The position numbers and the translations under genes were made by a program. A stretch of DNA of 64,000 nt from positions 62,001 to 126,000 of the forward strand of contig DASYXI010000040.1 in NCBI GenBank assembly GCA_035934995.1, read 5' to 3'. Source of the DNA: REEB95 sp035934995 (lineage in GTDB: Bacteria; Pseudomonadota; Alphaproteobacteria; ATCC43930; CGMCC-115725). The notes below the pieces were generated by a model. It saw only the letters and a list, made by a program, of their open reading frames with translations, was not told where the DNA came from and made no database searches. Positions 55,172 through 63,876 of this stretch are shown one piece after another (the first letter of the stretch is position 1; each line of letters starts with the position of its first letter).

Positions 55172-55395
55172 TGATCTGGCACCCAGACCTGTTTACGATA
55201 ACGCGCGCGTTCCTCCTCGTCCTCGCGATCTTCTTTCTTTTGAGCGGGACCGTGATGCTCGCTCTTGCGCTCGGCCTGCCCTCACCGTGGTATGTTCGTA
55301 CCGCCCATCTCGCGGCGCTTTACGCGGCAATATTCTTGGGGATCGCGGCAGGGTGTGCGCTGGGGATCAAAGGTTTCGAGAACAGGCGGCGCTGA
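55171..55395 (+). CDS. Small two-helix membrane protein
   Basis: 74 residues. ATG 55171 overlaps the stop of the preceding frame (TGATG), so coupling to copy C of the small family is likely. Two membrane helices (about 8-32 and 44-66). Ends in basic N-R-R-R. Not recognised. Confidence 0.6.
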   Translation: MIWHPDLFTITRAFLLVLAIFFLLSGTVMLALALGLPSPWYVRTAHLAALYAAIFLGIAAGCALGIKGFENRRR

Positions 55396-55424
55396 TGCTG
55401 CTGTCACCTGAGTGTCGCCACTGA

Positions 55425-56099
55425 ATGTGCGGTCGGTTCAAACTCACGGTTCCGTTCAGAGAGATCGTCCGGCTCTATAACCTGACCAACAGCGTCAACC
55501 TGCCGGCGCGCTACAACATCGCGCCAACCCAAGATGTCCTCGCCGTGCTTGGCGGCGCTGAGAGGAATCAGCGTCGTGGTGAGATGATGCGGTGGGGCTT
55601 GGTGCCATTCTGGGCTAAGGATACAAAGATCGGCTACAGCTTCATCAACGCGAAGGCCGAAACCGTCGCCGAGAGGCCCGCGGTCCGGGAAGCGTTCAAG
55701 AAGAGGCGCTGTATCATCCCGGCCGACGGGTTCTACAAATGGCAGAAGACCGATTCCAAGCGGAAGCGGCCTTATCTCATCACCCTAAAATCTGACCGCC
55801 CGTTTGGCTTCGCTGGCCTGTGGGAGAAGTGGACCGACAAGGCCAGCGGCGAAGTGATCGGCTCGTGCACTATCATCACCACCGAACCAAACGCGCTCTG
55901 CGCACCGATCCATAACCGGATGCCCGTGATTCTCGACCCCGGCGACTACGCAAGATGGTTGGGCGAGTGGCCCGTCATTAGCAACGAACTGCAGGAGATG
56001 CTCAGGCCGTATTACGCCAAGCCGATGAAGGCGGTGAAAATCGGTTCCCGGATCGGGAATGTGAAGTACGACGAGCCGAGCTTGATTGAGCCGGTATAA
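55425..56099 (+). CDS. YedK/HMCES-family SRAP protein with Lys at a key Glu
   Basis: 224 residues. SRAP proteins form covalent crosslinks with abasic sites in single-stranded DNA through Cys2. Seen: M-C-G-R-F (C2), F-I-N-A-K-A-E-T (N75), H-N-R-M-P-V-I-L (H161). The conserved G-F-Y-E-W is G-F-Y-K-W here: the Glu, called E105 in E. coli YedK, is K103. The rest is intact. A useful anomaly rather than a certain defect. It lies in the island, as do many SRAP genes in phages. Confidence 0.9.
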   Translation: MCGRFKLTVPFREIVRLYNLTNSVNLPARYNIAPTQDVLAVLGGAERNQRRGEMMRWGLVPFWAKDTKIGYSFINAKAETVAERPAVREAFKKRRCIIPADGFYKWQKTDSKRKRPYLITLKSDRPFGFAGLWEKWTDKASGEVIGSCTIITTEPNALCAPIHNRMPVILDPGDYARWLGEWPVISNELQEMLRPYYAKPMKAVKIGSRIGNVKYDEPSLIEPV

Positions 56100-56226
56100 G
56101 CCATAGCCTGCCAAGCGGCCCACTGTAAACCGCGCCGCAGTTGTCGGCGAAAGCTCCCGCGCCGTGGACCGATCGCTTAACTGCGACCATGATACCGGCT
56201 TACCTCGGGGAGGATATTCCGGGGCA

Positions 56227-56442
56227 ATGTCGCAACAAGCGATTGCCGATTTGGATTTATGGCGCGCCGCCAATCTCATGATCGAGCGGCACGGTGACGA
56301 CGCTGCGCTGGTGGCGGCCAAGCGAGCGGACGAACTGCTCGCTCAAGGTGACAGCTAGGGGCAGCTTGTGTGGAAGCGCATCCTCGGAGCGATCAATGAA
56401 CTTCAGCGGACGCAGTTAGCAGTGAACGAGCGGCGGCACTGA
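56227..56442 (+). pseudogene. Small repeated-family protein, copy D, with in-frame amber
   Basis: L-D-L-W-R-A-A-N-L-M-I-E-R-H-G, A-A-L-V-A-A-K-R-A-D-E-L-L-A-Q-G-D-S, then TAG at 56356-56358, then G-Q-L-V-W-K-R-I-L-G-A-I-N-E-L-Q-R-T in the same frame to TGA at 56440. The TAG is at a different site from copy C. Without the stop, it would be 71 residues. Confidence 0.75.
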
Positions 56443-56861
56443 ATGCGTGGCCGAAGTCAAATCACTAGCGCAAATTGAAAACTTTGATTTTTTGGTCTCA
56501 GACAGCGCCGGCTGCGGCGATGCCGAGCAAGACGCATAGGCCGAGAACAACGGTGGTCCAGATAACCTCAGTTCTTTGCATTGCGCGATGTCCGTACTGG
56601 GTACCGTGCGGATATTGTGCGCGGCAACGAACGACATGGTCCCGTGACCAGATCGTGACAGCGCCAATTGCCCTTGGGCGCGACGTTACAGCAACCAAGT
56701 TGGGTGAATTCGCAGGTTGGATGGGCGCCATTCCCCGTTCAATGATTCGCATTGAATTAGCAACGGCTACCACTGGGCGCGCGATCACGAAGGGAATCAA
56801 TTTCGATTTGTGATCTCCGGCAGGTAGCATCGCATCGAGCGACGCAACCATTTGGGCCACC
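56443..56861. other. Intergenic stretch with only weak coding signals
   Basis: About 420 bp. The best is a 27-codon minus-strand frame (56581-56498, M-Q-R-T-E-V-I-W-T-T-V-V-L-G-L-C) with one hydrophobic helix but no ribosome site. I do not call it. Confidence 0.4.
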
Positions 56862-57026
56862 CTAGCGTCTTCGGTCGCTCGCCTCGTCTCTTGCAGCCTC
56901 AAGGCGCGCTTGAAATATAGCGAGACACTGATCGTAAGACTTGAAGTAGTCCCGGGGTTCGATCGATTTCCCCTGGCACATGCCGGCGGCGAAGATTGCG
57001 GCCACAATTCGGTCGGTATCGTCCAT
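56862..57026 (-). CDS. Small hypothetical helical protein
   Basis: 54 residues; ATG 57026 with AAGGAG upstream. D-D-T-D-R-I-V-A-A-I-F-A-A-G-M-C, then Y-F-K-S-Y-D-Q-C-L-A-I-F and a charged helix ending R-R-R. Similar tiny genes are familiar from Hyphomicrobiales, but I cannot name a family. Confidence 0.55.
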   Translation of the reverse strand: MDDTDRIVAAIFAAGMCQGKSIEPRDYFKSYDQCLAIFQARLEAARDEASDRRR

Positions 57027-57280
57027 AATGCGCTCCTTTCCATTGCCGCCGACATGCGCCGAGCGGTGTCGTGCGCGATGGTAGCAGAGCAATCCGTGCG
57101 CAGCGGCACAGAACCACGGGCGGGCGCGACGCTGACTCAACCCGGGCTGGGGCGGGTGTCGCGACCGGCACTTGGGTGTAGGTCACGCCGCACGGACGGA
57201 TCGTTCGCGTTGCCGCGCCGAGGGCACCTGGCGAGCAAGCTCAATACGTGCGGCAGCGGCATGTCGGAGCTGAAGCTGGC

Positions 57281-57571
57281 TTAAGCCGCGTTGCGCGCCG
57301 GCTGTACATCGTCGCAATTTGCGATAGCCGCTAATCGTTTCGGTCGAGTGAGACCGAGATCGCAGGCGCGCTTGCGAATGGTGCTCGGTGTCCGGCGCGG
57401 CAGTCGTTCCAGCAATTCTTGCATGCGAACGACGGTATACACCTGCCGCAAATACTCGTCTTCCCGACTGGTCCAATAGCGTGTTGGCATTGGCGCCGGC
57501 TCGGCGAAGCCACCGAGAGCATGGAGTAGAACGTCCAGACGAACGACATGCAATGTGATGTGGCGTTTCAC
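57281..57571 (-). CDS. Small SANT/Myb-like HTH protein
   Basis: 96 residues from a GTG at 57571. Core T-S-R-E-D-E-Y-L-R-Q-V-Y, then L-L-E-R-L-P-R-R-T-P-S-T-I-R-K-R-A-C-D-L-G-L-T-R: the W/E-D-x-x-L...L-P-x-R-T-x-x-x-I-x-x-x-A-x-x-L-G-L pattern typical of SANT-like DNA-binding modules in phage and GcrA-type proteins. Could be a DNA-binding regulator; targets unknown. Confidence 0.6.
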   Translation of the reverse strand: MKRHITLHVVRLDVLLHALGGFAEPAPMPTRYWTSREDEYLRQVYTVVRMQELLERLPRRTPSTIRKRACDLGLTRPKRLAAIANCDDVQPARNAA

Positions 57572-58082
57572 GGGGCCTAACCAAGCATGAGCGCGGCCGG
57601 TGCCGAAATGGCCGCGCGCCTCACTGCACTTTCGGGTGCGATGGATGATCGTCGGTCCTACGCGCGAACCTAAAAAAGTTTGGTAAACATCACGGACGGG
57701 TCACCATGGGCAGTTATGTTCTAAAGGCAACATTCTAACGGCGCATCGACTGTAGGTAATAGACAACTATCTAATGAGCTGGCGTCTGCATTTCAGGCGC
57801 TCGACTTGATGGTGGTCAGGCCCTCAGGCAGGGCGTTCGACAAATGGTTGCGAAGTCTCGCGCAGACTTGTCGCTCATTTACGCGACACAGGTAGGGGTC
57901 GCGTTCCACCGCACTGACATCCAAAGTCCTTTGGATAACCATCCACTTTCGCTCAGCGTGCTGAGACAGGGCTTTAGCCGTTGGCGCGCGAACATAAAGG
58001 GCGATGCTGCGATGGGAACTAGTGGGCGTGGTCCGCGTTTCGACCATCGGGTAGCGTGGAAAGCGAGTCAGAGGGTCGGCCA
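57572..58082. other. Intergenic stretch, coding unresolved
   Basis: About 510 bp. A minus-strand frame 58083-57793 and a plus-strand frame 57844-58086 overlap almost entirely; neither has a good ribosome site, and I cannot tell whether either is real. Confidence 0.4.
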
Positions 58083-58292
58083 ATGACCGCCATACAGATT
58101 TCCGGCTTGATGCTCTCGGCTCTGAGCGCCGTTGTTTTGTTCATCACCATGCGGACGTTGGTGAGAAGCCAAGGCGATCTCGCGGCGACGGGGATTTACG
58201 AACCGATCCCGCTCGACGTGAAGGCACGCATGATCATTTGGGTGTGGACTGCGGCGTTCGTGGTCGGCGTAATGTTGACCTGCACGGCGTAA
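58083..58292 (+). CDS. Small two-helix membrane protein
   Basis: 69 residues from ATG 58083. Helices at about 4-24 (G-L-M-L-S-A-L-S-A-V-V-L-F-I) and 51-68 (I-I-W-V-W-T-A-A-F-V-V-G-V-M-L). The connecting loop is polar. Not recognised. Confidence 0.55.
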   Translation: MTAIQISGLMLSALSAVVLFITMRTLVRSQGDLAATGIYEPIPLDVKARMIIWVWTAAFVVGVMLTCTA

Positions 58293-58408
58293 TAAACCCG
58301 TGCGCGTACCTTCGTTACCTGCCGTACTGACTGCGCCTACACCACGCCGCACGGATCGCTCATACCCGTACACTGGGGAGTGTCTGTGGCCCCTTGCATG
58401 CTGCGAAG

Positions 58409-58855
58409 TTAGCCGCGCGCGCGGCGGATGGTAGCTGCGAGCGCTGCAACTTCACTGCAAAGTTTCACGATCTCGTCTTCGATGGCCTTGATCTGGCCCG
58501 GCGTGCGCTCGTCATCCTCAGGCGTACCGGTTCGCCGCGGCACAAAGTGGCGATGGTGTGACTTGTCGGACGGTTCAACCCACAACTCGCCGTGCGCAAA
58601 GTTGACGCGATCAACGTTGAGCCTGCGAGCAGCGGAGGCGATCTTGACCAGCTTGTTTTTGATTGCTTCATCCGGATACTGCTGCGCAAGCTTTTCCAGT
58701 TCGACGAGCTTGTTCGACAGATTCTCCGGTTCGAGTTCAGGTCGGCTTTTGCTCGCGAGCGCCTCGATCAATGACAAAATTTCAGCTTCCATCTCGGTGA
58801 ACGCCAGGATGACGCCGCCGATAGCCCAAGCATATTTAGCCTTCTTGTCATCCAT
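58409..58855 (-). CDS. Hypothetical helical protein (intact copy of a duplicated pair)
   Basis: 148 residues: D-D-K-K-A-K-Y-A-W-A-I-G-G-V-I-L-A-F-T-E-M-E-A-E-I-L-S-L-I, a central G-E-L-W-V-E-P, a charged linker T-P-E-D-D-E-R-T-P and a C-terminal helix. One N-terminal hydrophobic stretch (A-W-A-I-G-G-V-I-L-A-F) is too short to be sure of. A broken inverted copy lies at 61680-62121. Not recognised. Confidence 0.7.
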   Translation of the reverse strand: MDDKKAKYAWAIGGVILAFTEMEAEILSLIEALASKSRPELEPENLSNKLVELEKLAQQYPDEAIKNKLVKIASAARRLNVDRVNFAHGELWVEPSDKSHHRHFVPRRTGTPEDDERTPGQIKAIEDEIVKLCSEVAALAATIRRARG

Positions 58856-59033
58856 GGCTTAGCTCATCAGCCTACACATGCAGATACGCCAGCGGCAACG
58901 CTTGCGCTCATGCCGCGTCGTGCCATGCTATCTCTATGAGTTCCCGCTCTCGTCCGCCAGTTCCGACCCTCGGCGAGCTGCGCGGCCCCTGGTCGTGGCT
59001 GTAGCTGTACTGTGCTGCTCCCGATTGCGGGCA

Positions 59034-59156
59034 CCATCGTCCACCCAAATCTAACCATCCCTCGGGGAAAGGTCCGGGGAAATGCATTGGTGAGAATTAC
59101 CAGCGCGTTGAATTCTCAGCCGTAATTCGTCTCAAACGGCGGACACCCTCTCCGCC
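59034..59156 (+). repeat. att-like block, third copy
   Basis: CCATCGTCCACCCAAAT, CTCGGGGAAA, GGGGAAA, then AAACGGCGGACAC and CTCTCCGCC. The same parts in the same order occupy 41744-41856. The last bases resemble the 3' end of a tRNA-Ser. Likely an old integration junction. Confidence 0.6.
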
Positions 59157-59204
59157 AGTCCGCTTGGCAAACCTACAATCCGCGAAAAACCTCTGGCGTT
59201 ACTG

Positions 59205-59888
59205 TTGGCCCACTTGATGAATCTCATGTCCGCGTCACCAATACGTCCGCAACTCGACGAAGTTGCCGACAATCGATTGGACAAACGGCCGACGACACAC
59301 GCTCTGTTACTGAGAGCGTCTCAAGTAATAGACGATTCGGGAGTATATGCGAAAGCAGCGTTAGGTGTGGGTGTAGGCCCTCAAGCTCAGGCGCTCGCAA
59401 ACCTTGAACAGCGCATTAATGAAGCGGCCTGCCTTGTGGCGCTAGAAATTGTAAAAGATGCAACGAACGCGGCGCTCGACAACAAAACGTTTATGCCAGG
59501 TTCCAAGCCGTCTGGTAATCTTGGGCTGCGATACGGACACGTCGTGCTCGCATTCGCTCAGTTAGTCAAATTGGAGATTCTGACTATCCTCCACAACGAA
59601 GGCTATCCGCTCGCCTTTAAGAACTTTCCTGCGGCTAAAATTGTTAGTAGTCTTTTCATCAAGCATTCGGTGGGGGCGAAAACAAAATTGGCTGAAGGGG
59701 CGGACAAAATCATCCCCTAAGTTTTGCAAGCCGACTCGGTCAACATTCTGGAATGGCGCGCAAATCTCGGGACGCTCCTATATAGCTACTTGCGGCAGTT
59801 CACCGCGACCGACGAAAGCCTCAAATCAATGAATTTCCGAGCACTGTTTGGATCGGCGTTGAAAAGCTTTCTAGCGTATGTTGGGTAA
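59205..59888 (+). pseudogene. Hypothetical gene interrupted by an in-frame TAA
   Basis: The first 171 codons end at TAA (59718-59720), but the frame continues with protein-like sequence (L-E-W-R-A-N-L-G-T-L-L-Y-S-Y-L-R-Q-F, then F-G-S-A-L-K-S-F-L-A-Y-V-G) to TAA at 59886. A 227-residue gene split by one nonsense change is likely. All-alpha by composition; not recognised. The N-terminal 171 residues could still be made. Confidence 0.65.
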
Positions 59889-59993
59889 ACGTTAGTCAAA
59901 TGATGCGAACCACGTCATCCTCAACGCTGAGCGGCTCTAGCCCAGACAAAGAGGCTACGTATACGCAAAAAGGGGAAACGCTGGAGGCAGGCT

Positions 59994-60482
59994 GTGGCGA
60001 TCAAAGATGAAATCAAATATGAGTGGTACCTCTTTCGCCGAGCACCGATCCCGTTTTTGATAACGGCGATCATATTCTTCTGGACCGGTTCTTGGGTCGT
60101 AACGGAACTTGACGCTACTCCCATCCACACCCTGCGCGAGCACGCTGATTATTTGAAAGACCGCCTCGCACAATCGAATAACGAGCTTGACCAGCTACAG
60201 AAGAAATTTGCGATGACAATACGGTCGGAAGCGCCACAATTGCCGCCCGATTTTATCACGACACTAGATGCGAGTTTCTCAGCGGGAATATTCCTTATTC
60301 AGCGGTCAAATAGCGAGGCCTTAGCAAAGTACAGTTTTAGCGGGGGGGCGAAGTCTCTCAATAACTCCTCGGGTGCATCGGCCGTCGTGCCGATTCCACC
60401 TTACATGCCGAACGCTGGCCCGCCAGAGCAGAAGTCGACAGCTCCAGAGCCTCAGTTTCATCAAGAAGGCCAATCGGACTGA
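59994..60482 (+). CDS. Single-pass membrane protein with coiled coil
   Basis: 162 residues; GTG 59994 with GGAGG six bases before it. One helix at about 20-38 (P-F-L-I-T-A-I-I-F-F-W-T-G-S-W-V-V-T), then a coiled coil (D-Y-L-K-D-R-L-A-Q-S-N-N-E-L-D-Q-L-Q-K-K), a middle domain and a Pro/Ser/Gly-rich tail. Cytoplasm-in or -out cannot be settled, though K/R before the helix suggests N-in. Not recognised. Confidence 0.7.
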   Translation: MAIKDEIKYEWYLFRRAPIPFLITAIIFFWTGSWVVTELDATPIHTLREHADYLKDRLAQSNNELDQLQKKFAMTIRSEAPQLPPDFITTLDASFSAGIFLIQRSNSEALAKYSFSGGAKSLNNSSGASAVVPIPPYMPNAGPPEQKSTAPEPQFHQEGQSD

Positions 60483-60687
60483 ACGCCAAGGTCGCGTCCG
60501 AAGTCGACGACGACCGCTGAGGCTCGGCGCGCTACTACAAGTGCAGTGTTATATCGCGCTTGGTCGAGCCGCTGGTGAGCTAGTGCGCTTGACAGAGCTA
60601 AGGTTTCTGGCCTTCTTTGGATTGACCTCTCAGCGCTGAAAAAGTCGTTCAACACCAATCCGGTGAAGATCACCTAGCGCGCTTCGG

Positions 60688-60945
60688 CTATCCGCGCCAT
60701 ATTAAGCGTACGCGCTTACCATCATCGATGCCACGCCGAAGACAAGCTCGGATCACCCGGCGACCGCAGGCACCAAATGACCGAGCCTGCGGTCTCAGAC
60801 TGGGAGCGCTTGCCGAGCCGCCGGGGCTTTCTCGCTGATGTCGCCACCGGTGATGGCGGTGTCTCCACATCCAGACAAGGACCGACACCTCCACCAAGGC
60901 TAGAACTAGTAGCAGACGCCCGAGCAGACTATGAGCGCTAACCAT
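60688..60945 (-). CDS. Micro-protein with one membrane helix (copy 2, lost stop)
   Basis: From ATG 60945: L-L-G-R-L-L-L-V-L-A-L-V-E-V-S-V-L-V-W-M-W-R-H-R-H-H-R-W-R. This matches the 54.8-kb micro-protein through the Arg/His tail at about 60832. There copy 1 stops; here the frame runs on to 60688, giving 85 residues whose last half is Arg/Gly-rich and not convincing. Probably a decayed copy. Confidence 0.35.
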   Translation of the reverse strand: MVSAHSLLGRLLLVLALVEVSVLVWMWRHRHHRWRHQRESPGGSASAPSLRPQARSFGACGRRVIRACLRRGIDDGKRVRLIWRG

Positions 60946-61441
60946 GATACCGGCGAACTGTAATACGGTCGGAAGGTTCTGGCGTGTGACATCAAGCGCT
61001 TCCGGACTTCGGCGAAAAGTTCTGGTTCGGTGCGAGGCGACGCTGCAGGGACATGAATCTCTTCGCCTCGTAGGAAACTTTGCTATTTGGTTCGCGTGAT
61101 TGTGGAGAACACGAAGGGCGCCACAATCGCGTTTCAAGAACAGTTTGCCGGCGCTCTATCTCGCTATCGAACCGACGATGTTCACACGCGCAAACATTCG
61201 CGATCGGCCGCAATATAGCGCTCCAGGTCCGCCAAGCTGACGGTTGGCGCATAGGTGCGCCTCCAGCACCTGTCAGCCATTCGCCCCCCCAACGGTTTAC
61301 CGGAATTTAAGTTGTCGCTGCGATCCTCCTTGCGCCTATCCTCGTGCGGGCTTCGATGAAAACACCTCTATGCGGCGCTGCAAAGCGTCCGCGTGAGCTA
61401 TCTGGTAAAATCGCCCCATATTTTGAGGGGGTGGGCGACCA
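60946..61441. other. Intergenic stretch, nothing recognised
   Basis: About 500 bp. No credible gene by length, ribosome site or composition. It precedes the integrase remnant and may contain more of its decayed 5' part. Confidence 0.4.
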
Positions 61442-61668
61442 GTGCGCGACAAGAACAGCCCACCAATCGTCGACGACGTCCTAATCTACACCTTCCATGC
61501 GCTACGGCATTTCGCCGCAAGTCTGTTCATCGAGTAGGGGCCGGTCGCCGAAGAAGGTAGACCATGATGTCTCACACCACGATCGCAATGACTTTTGAAA
61601 CTTACGAACGTCTCTTCACGGCTTTTGACGATAACGCGGCAGCGACCGCGCAAACGACGCGCGGCTGA
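61442..61668 (+). pseudogene. Tyrosine integrase, C-terminal remnant
   Basis: Fragments Y-T-F-H-A-L-R-H-F-A-A-S-L-F-I-E (the H-x-L-R-H catalytic motif), P-K-K-V, and S-H-T-T-I-A-M-T-F-E-T-Y-E-R-L-F (second His and Tyr) lie in order but in different frames, with a TAG at 61538-61540 where E-Q-G would be expected, and small indels around 61545-61575. It is a different integrase from the one at 35.6 kb. It marks a dead integration event. Confidence 0.75.
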
Positions 61669-61679
61669 TCGGCTAAGCC

Positions 61680-62121
61680 ATGGATGATAAGAAGGCTAAA
61701 TATGCTTGGGCTATCGGCGGCGTCATCCTGGCGTTCACCGAGATGGAAGCTGAAATTTTATCATTGATCGAGGCGCTCGCGAGCAAAAGCCGGCCTGAAC
61801 TCGAGCCGGAGAATCTGTCGAACAAGCTCGTAGAATTGGCAAAGCTTGCGCAGCAGCATTCGGATCAAGCAATCAAAACTAGTTGGTCAACATCGCCACC
61901 ACTGCTCACCAACTCAACCTTGAGGGGGTCAGCGTTCAGTGAGTTGTGGTTTGACCCGTTCGACAAGTTATTCCATCGCCGCATTGTGCCGGCGTGAACT
62001 GGTACGCCTGAGGATGACGAGCGCACGCCGGAAGAGATCAAAGCCATCGAAGAGGAGATCGAGCGACTTGGCGGCGAAGTTGCAGCGCTCGCAGCTACCA
62101 TCCGCCGGTCGCGCGGCTGAA
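61680..62121 (+). pseudogene. Decayed inverted copy of the 58.4-kb gene
   Basis: The first 66 codons match 58409-58855 almost exactly. Then the frame is shifted over about 61878-61940 and returns, and a TGA at 61995-61997 replaces an Arg codon. After it T-G-T-P-E-D-D-E-R-T-P and the C-terminal helix continue to TGA at 62119. So two indels and a nonsense change. Adjacent to the integrase remnant. Confidence 0.85.
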
Positions 62122-62373
62122 CCTCGCCGCTTATTTACGCTGGCGCTGCACGCGTATAAAAAAGGCCGACTGAGGCTGCGGTGTCGCGGCCCGGCCGATC
62201 GCGGCGCTCAACGACATTACCTACGGCGCCGGGCGATGACACACACTCGACATGGCTTTTCGCGTGTGGCCTCGGGATCGCCGATCTAGTGATATTCATG
62301 GGAATTATTTAAATTAGCGTTCAATTAAAATTAGCGTCGTAAGTTCACTATATCCGCGGACAGATGGGACTCC

Positions 62374-62709
62374 GTGCATCAACTTGTATCAATTCCGACG
62401 GATGCACCGGGCCATTTTTCCTGGGCGGCGCTGAGCATGAGTGAGATGCGCGAACTTTGGGTTATTTTCGAGGACGATCTAGAAGATGCCGCACCCGTTG
62501 GCGTGATCGGCATGGGCTTGGTCGAAATTGAAAGGCTTGAGCAGATTTGGGCGACGCGAAAATGGGATGGCCGCAAGCTTCATGCCATGTGGATTGTCGA
62601 CGCCGGGATCGAGCGCGAGAACGTGATTAGGATTTACGGCACCGTTCCAATCGCAATCGCTCGGCGCTATAGAGAGTATTTGGAGAGGCGAAGCGATGCT
62701 GGCAGGTGA
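62374..62709 (+). CDS. Hypothetical protein
   Basis: 111 residues from a GTG at 62374, GGGA upstream. E-M-R-E-L-W-V-I-F-E-D-D-L-E-D-A-A-P-V-G-V-I-G-M-G, then R-K-W-D-G-R-K-L-H-A-M-W. Not recognised; acidic first half. Confidence 0.5.
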   Translation: MHQLVSIPTDAPGHFSWAALSMSEMRELWVIFEDDLEDAAPVGVIGMGLVEIERLEQIWATRKWDGRKLHAMWIVDAGIERENVIRIYGTVPIAIARRYREYLERRSDAGR

Positions 62710-63026
62710 TACGCTGCACGCGGACGTTCAAACGGTACGGGGCAAGGTACTCAGCCCTTATCGTTTTAGCCAGGCTGATTCTGTCCCAGCGGTACGATCT
62801 GCGCTACGGATTGCGCGCTGACGAGCGCGTAAGTGATTTTCGCGCGCGGCGACAATGGTGACGCCGCACAGATTTGGCGATAGATTGTTAATCAGATTAA
62901 GGGGCAGAAATTTCCGTTCGTCTCTATTGGAATCGAATCAAGGTACCCGCCGCAGACCAGCCTCGGCATGAACCGCCATCTCTGTCACCGTGATGAGCCT
63001 GGCGCCGCTCGGCGGGTTGCGTAAAG
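62710..63026. other. Intergenic stretch, nothing recognised
   Basis: About 320 bp, no convincing gene or RNA. Confidence 0.4.
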
Positions 63027-63179
63027 GTACCCAAGACCGAAGAAATTGATATCTGGCGCGCGGCCAACTTACTGGTGAAACGGCGCGGCGCCGACGCTGA
63101 GGTCATAGCCTTCGGCGACCTCTGGAAATTCGTATTGGTCTGTGATGTTGTTCAAGAAGCGCGCGGTGGCAGCACGTAA
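63027..63179 (+). pseudogene. Small repeated-family protein, copy E, truncated
   Basis: T-E-E-I-D-I-W-R-A-A-N-L-L-V-K-R-R-G-A-D-A-E-V-I-A matches copy C, but there is no usable start codon (GTA at 63027 where ATG would be) and the similarity ends after about 28 codons. The rest (L-W-K-F-V-L-V-C) is unrelated, ending TAA at 63177. Confidence 0.6.
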
Positions 63180-63483
63180 CTTTACGGCTTTCCGGCAATA
63201 CTTGGCGCTAGGCTGCACCTCGACCTAGGGTGGCGGGTGGAAGGTTAGGCCTCCACGAGGTCTTCGTCCGAGTGACAAACCTTCTGAATACACTTGAGGA
63301 GTATGTCACAATCCCACAACATGGCAGTTCGTGAGGCTTTAGCTTGGCGGCCTATACGCCAGGAAGCCTTGGGCGAGCAGACCGTGGACGGCAGCAACGT
63401 TTCGCTAACGTGATGCTTGGGAGAGCTAGCCGGAGTTAGCCGCCCCATCGTGACGGGCTAAACGAGACGGCTGCCGGTCGACA
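63180..63483. other. Intergenic stretch, nothing recognised
   Basis: About 300 bp. A minus-strand open frame (63448-63245) has no supporting ribosome site. Confidence 0.4.
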
Positions 63484-63837
63484 GTGTCATTGATCGTGCG
63501 ACGCTTGCATCCTCTCCTCAGGCTCTCTCTCACGAGTCGCAGGCGCAGCGTTGACGACGCAGTCGCGCAAGTCGAAAGTACCGGCAGGGCAGAGCAGTCA
63601 TCCAAAAATGGGTGTGTTCTGGCTCTCGCTACGGGGGCTTCCATCCGCTGTTACTTGTATAGCGAGACGCACATTTGCGCAGTCGAGGTCATCGACACCG
63701 AGAACGATGCCGAGGCGATCAGGCGCGGCGGGGAGATGTTCGCGAAGCTAGAACGGCAGTTCGATCCGCCATTGGACGGCTTTGAGATTTGGGATTTGGA
63801 CCGCATGGTCCATCGCTTCTCGTTAGTCGCTCCCTAA
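63484..63837 (+). CDS. Hypothetical small protein
   Basis: Up to 117 residues; the first 45 are Arg/Ser-rich and may be an over-extension. The second half is protein-like: I-R-C-Y-L-Y-S-E-T-H-I-C-A-V-E-V-I, then E-A-I-R-R-G-G-E-M-F-A-K-L, and F-E-I-W-D-L-D-R-M-V. This ending resembles small orphan proteins of Hyphomicrobiales; no function. Confidence 0.45.
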   Translation: MSLIVRRLHPLLRLSLTSRRRSVDDAVAQVESTGRAEQSSKNGCVLALATGASIRCYLYSETHICAVEVIDTENDAEAIRRGGEMFAKLERQFDPPLDGFEIWDLDRMVHRFSLVAP

Positions 63838-63876
63838 GCGCATCCCGGACGCGCTACGCGGTCCTTGCGGCATGGA

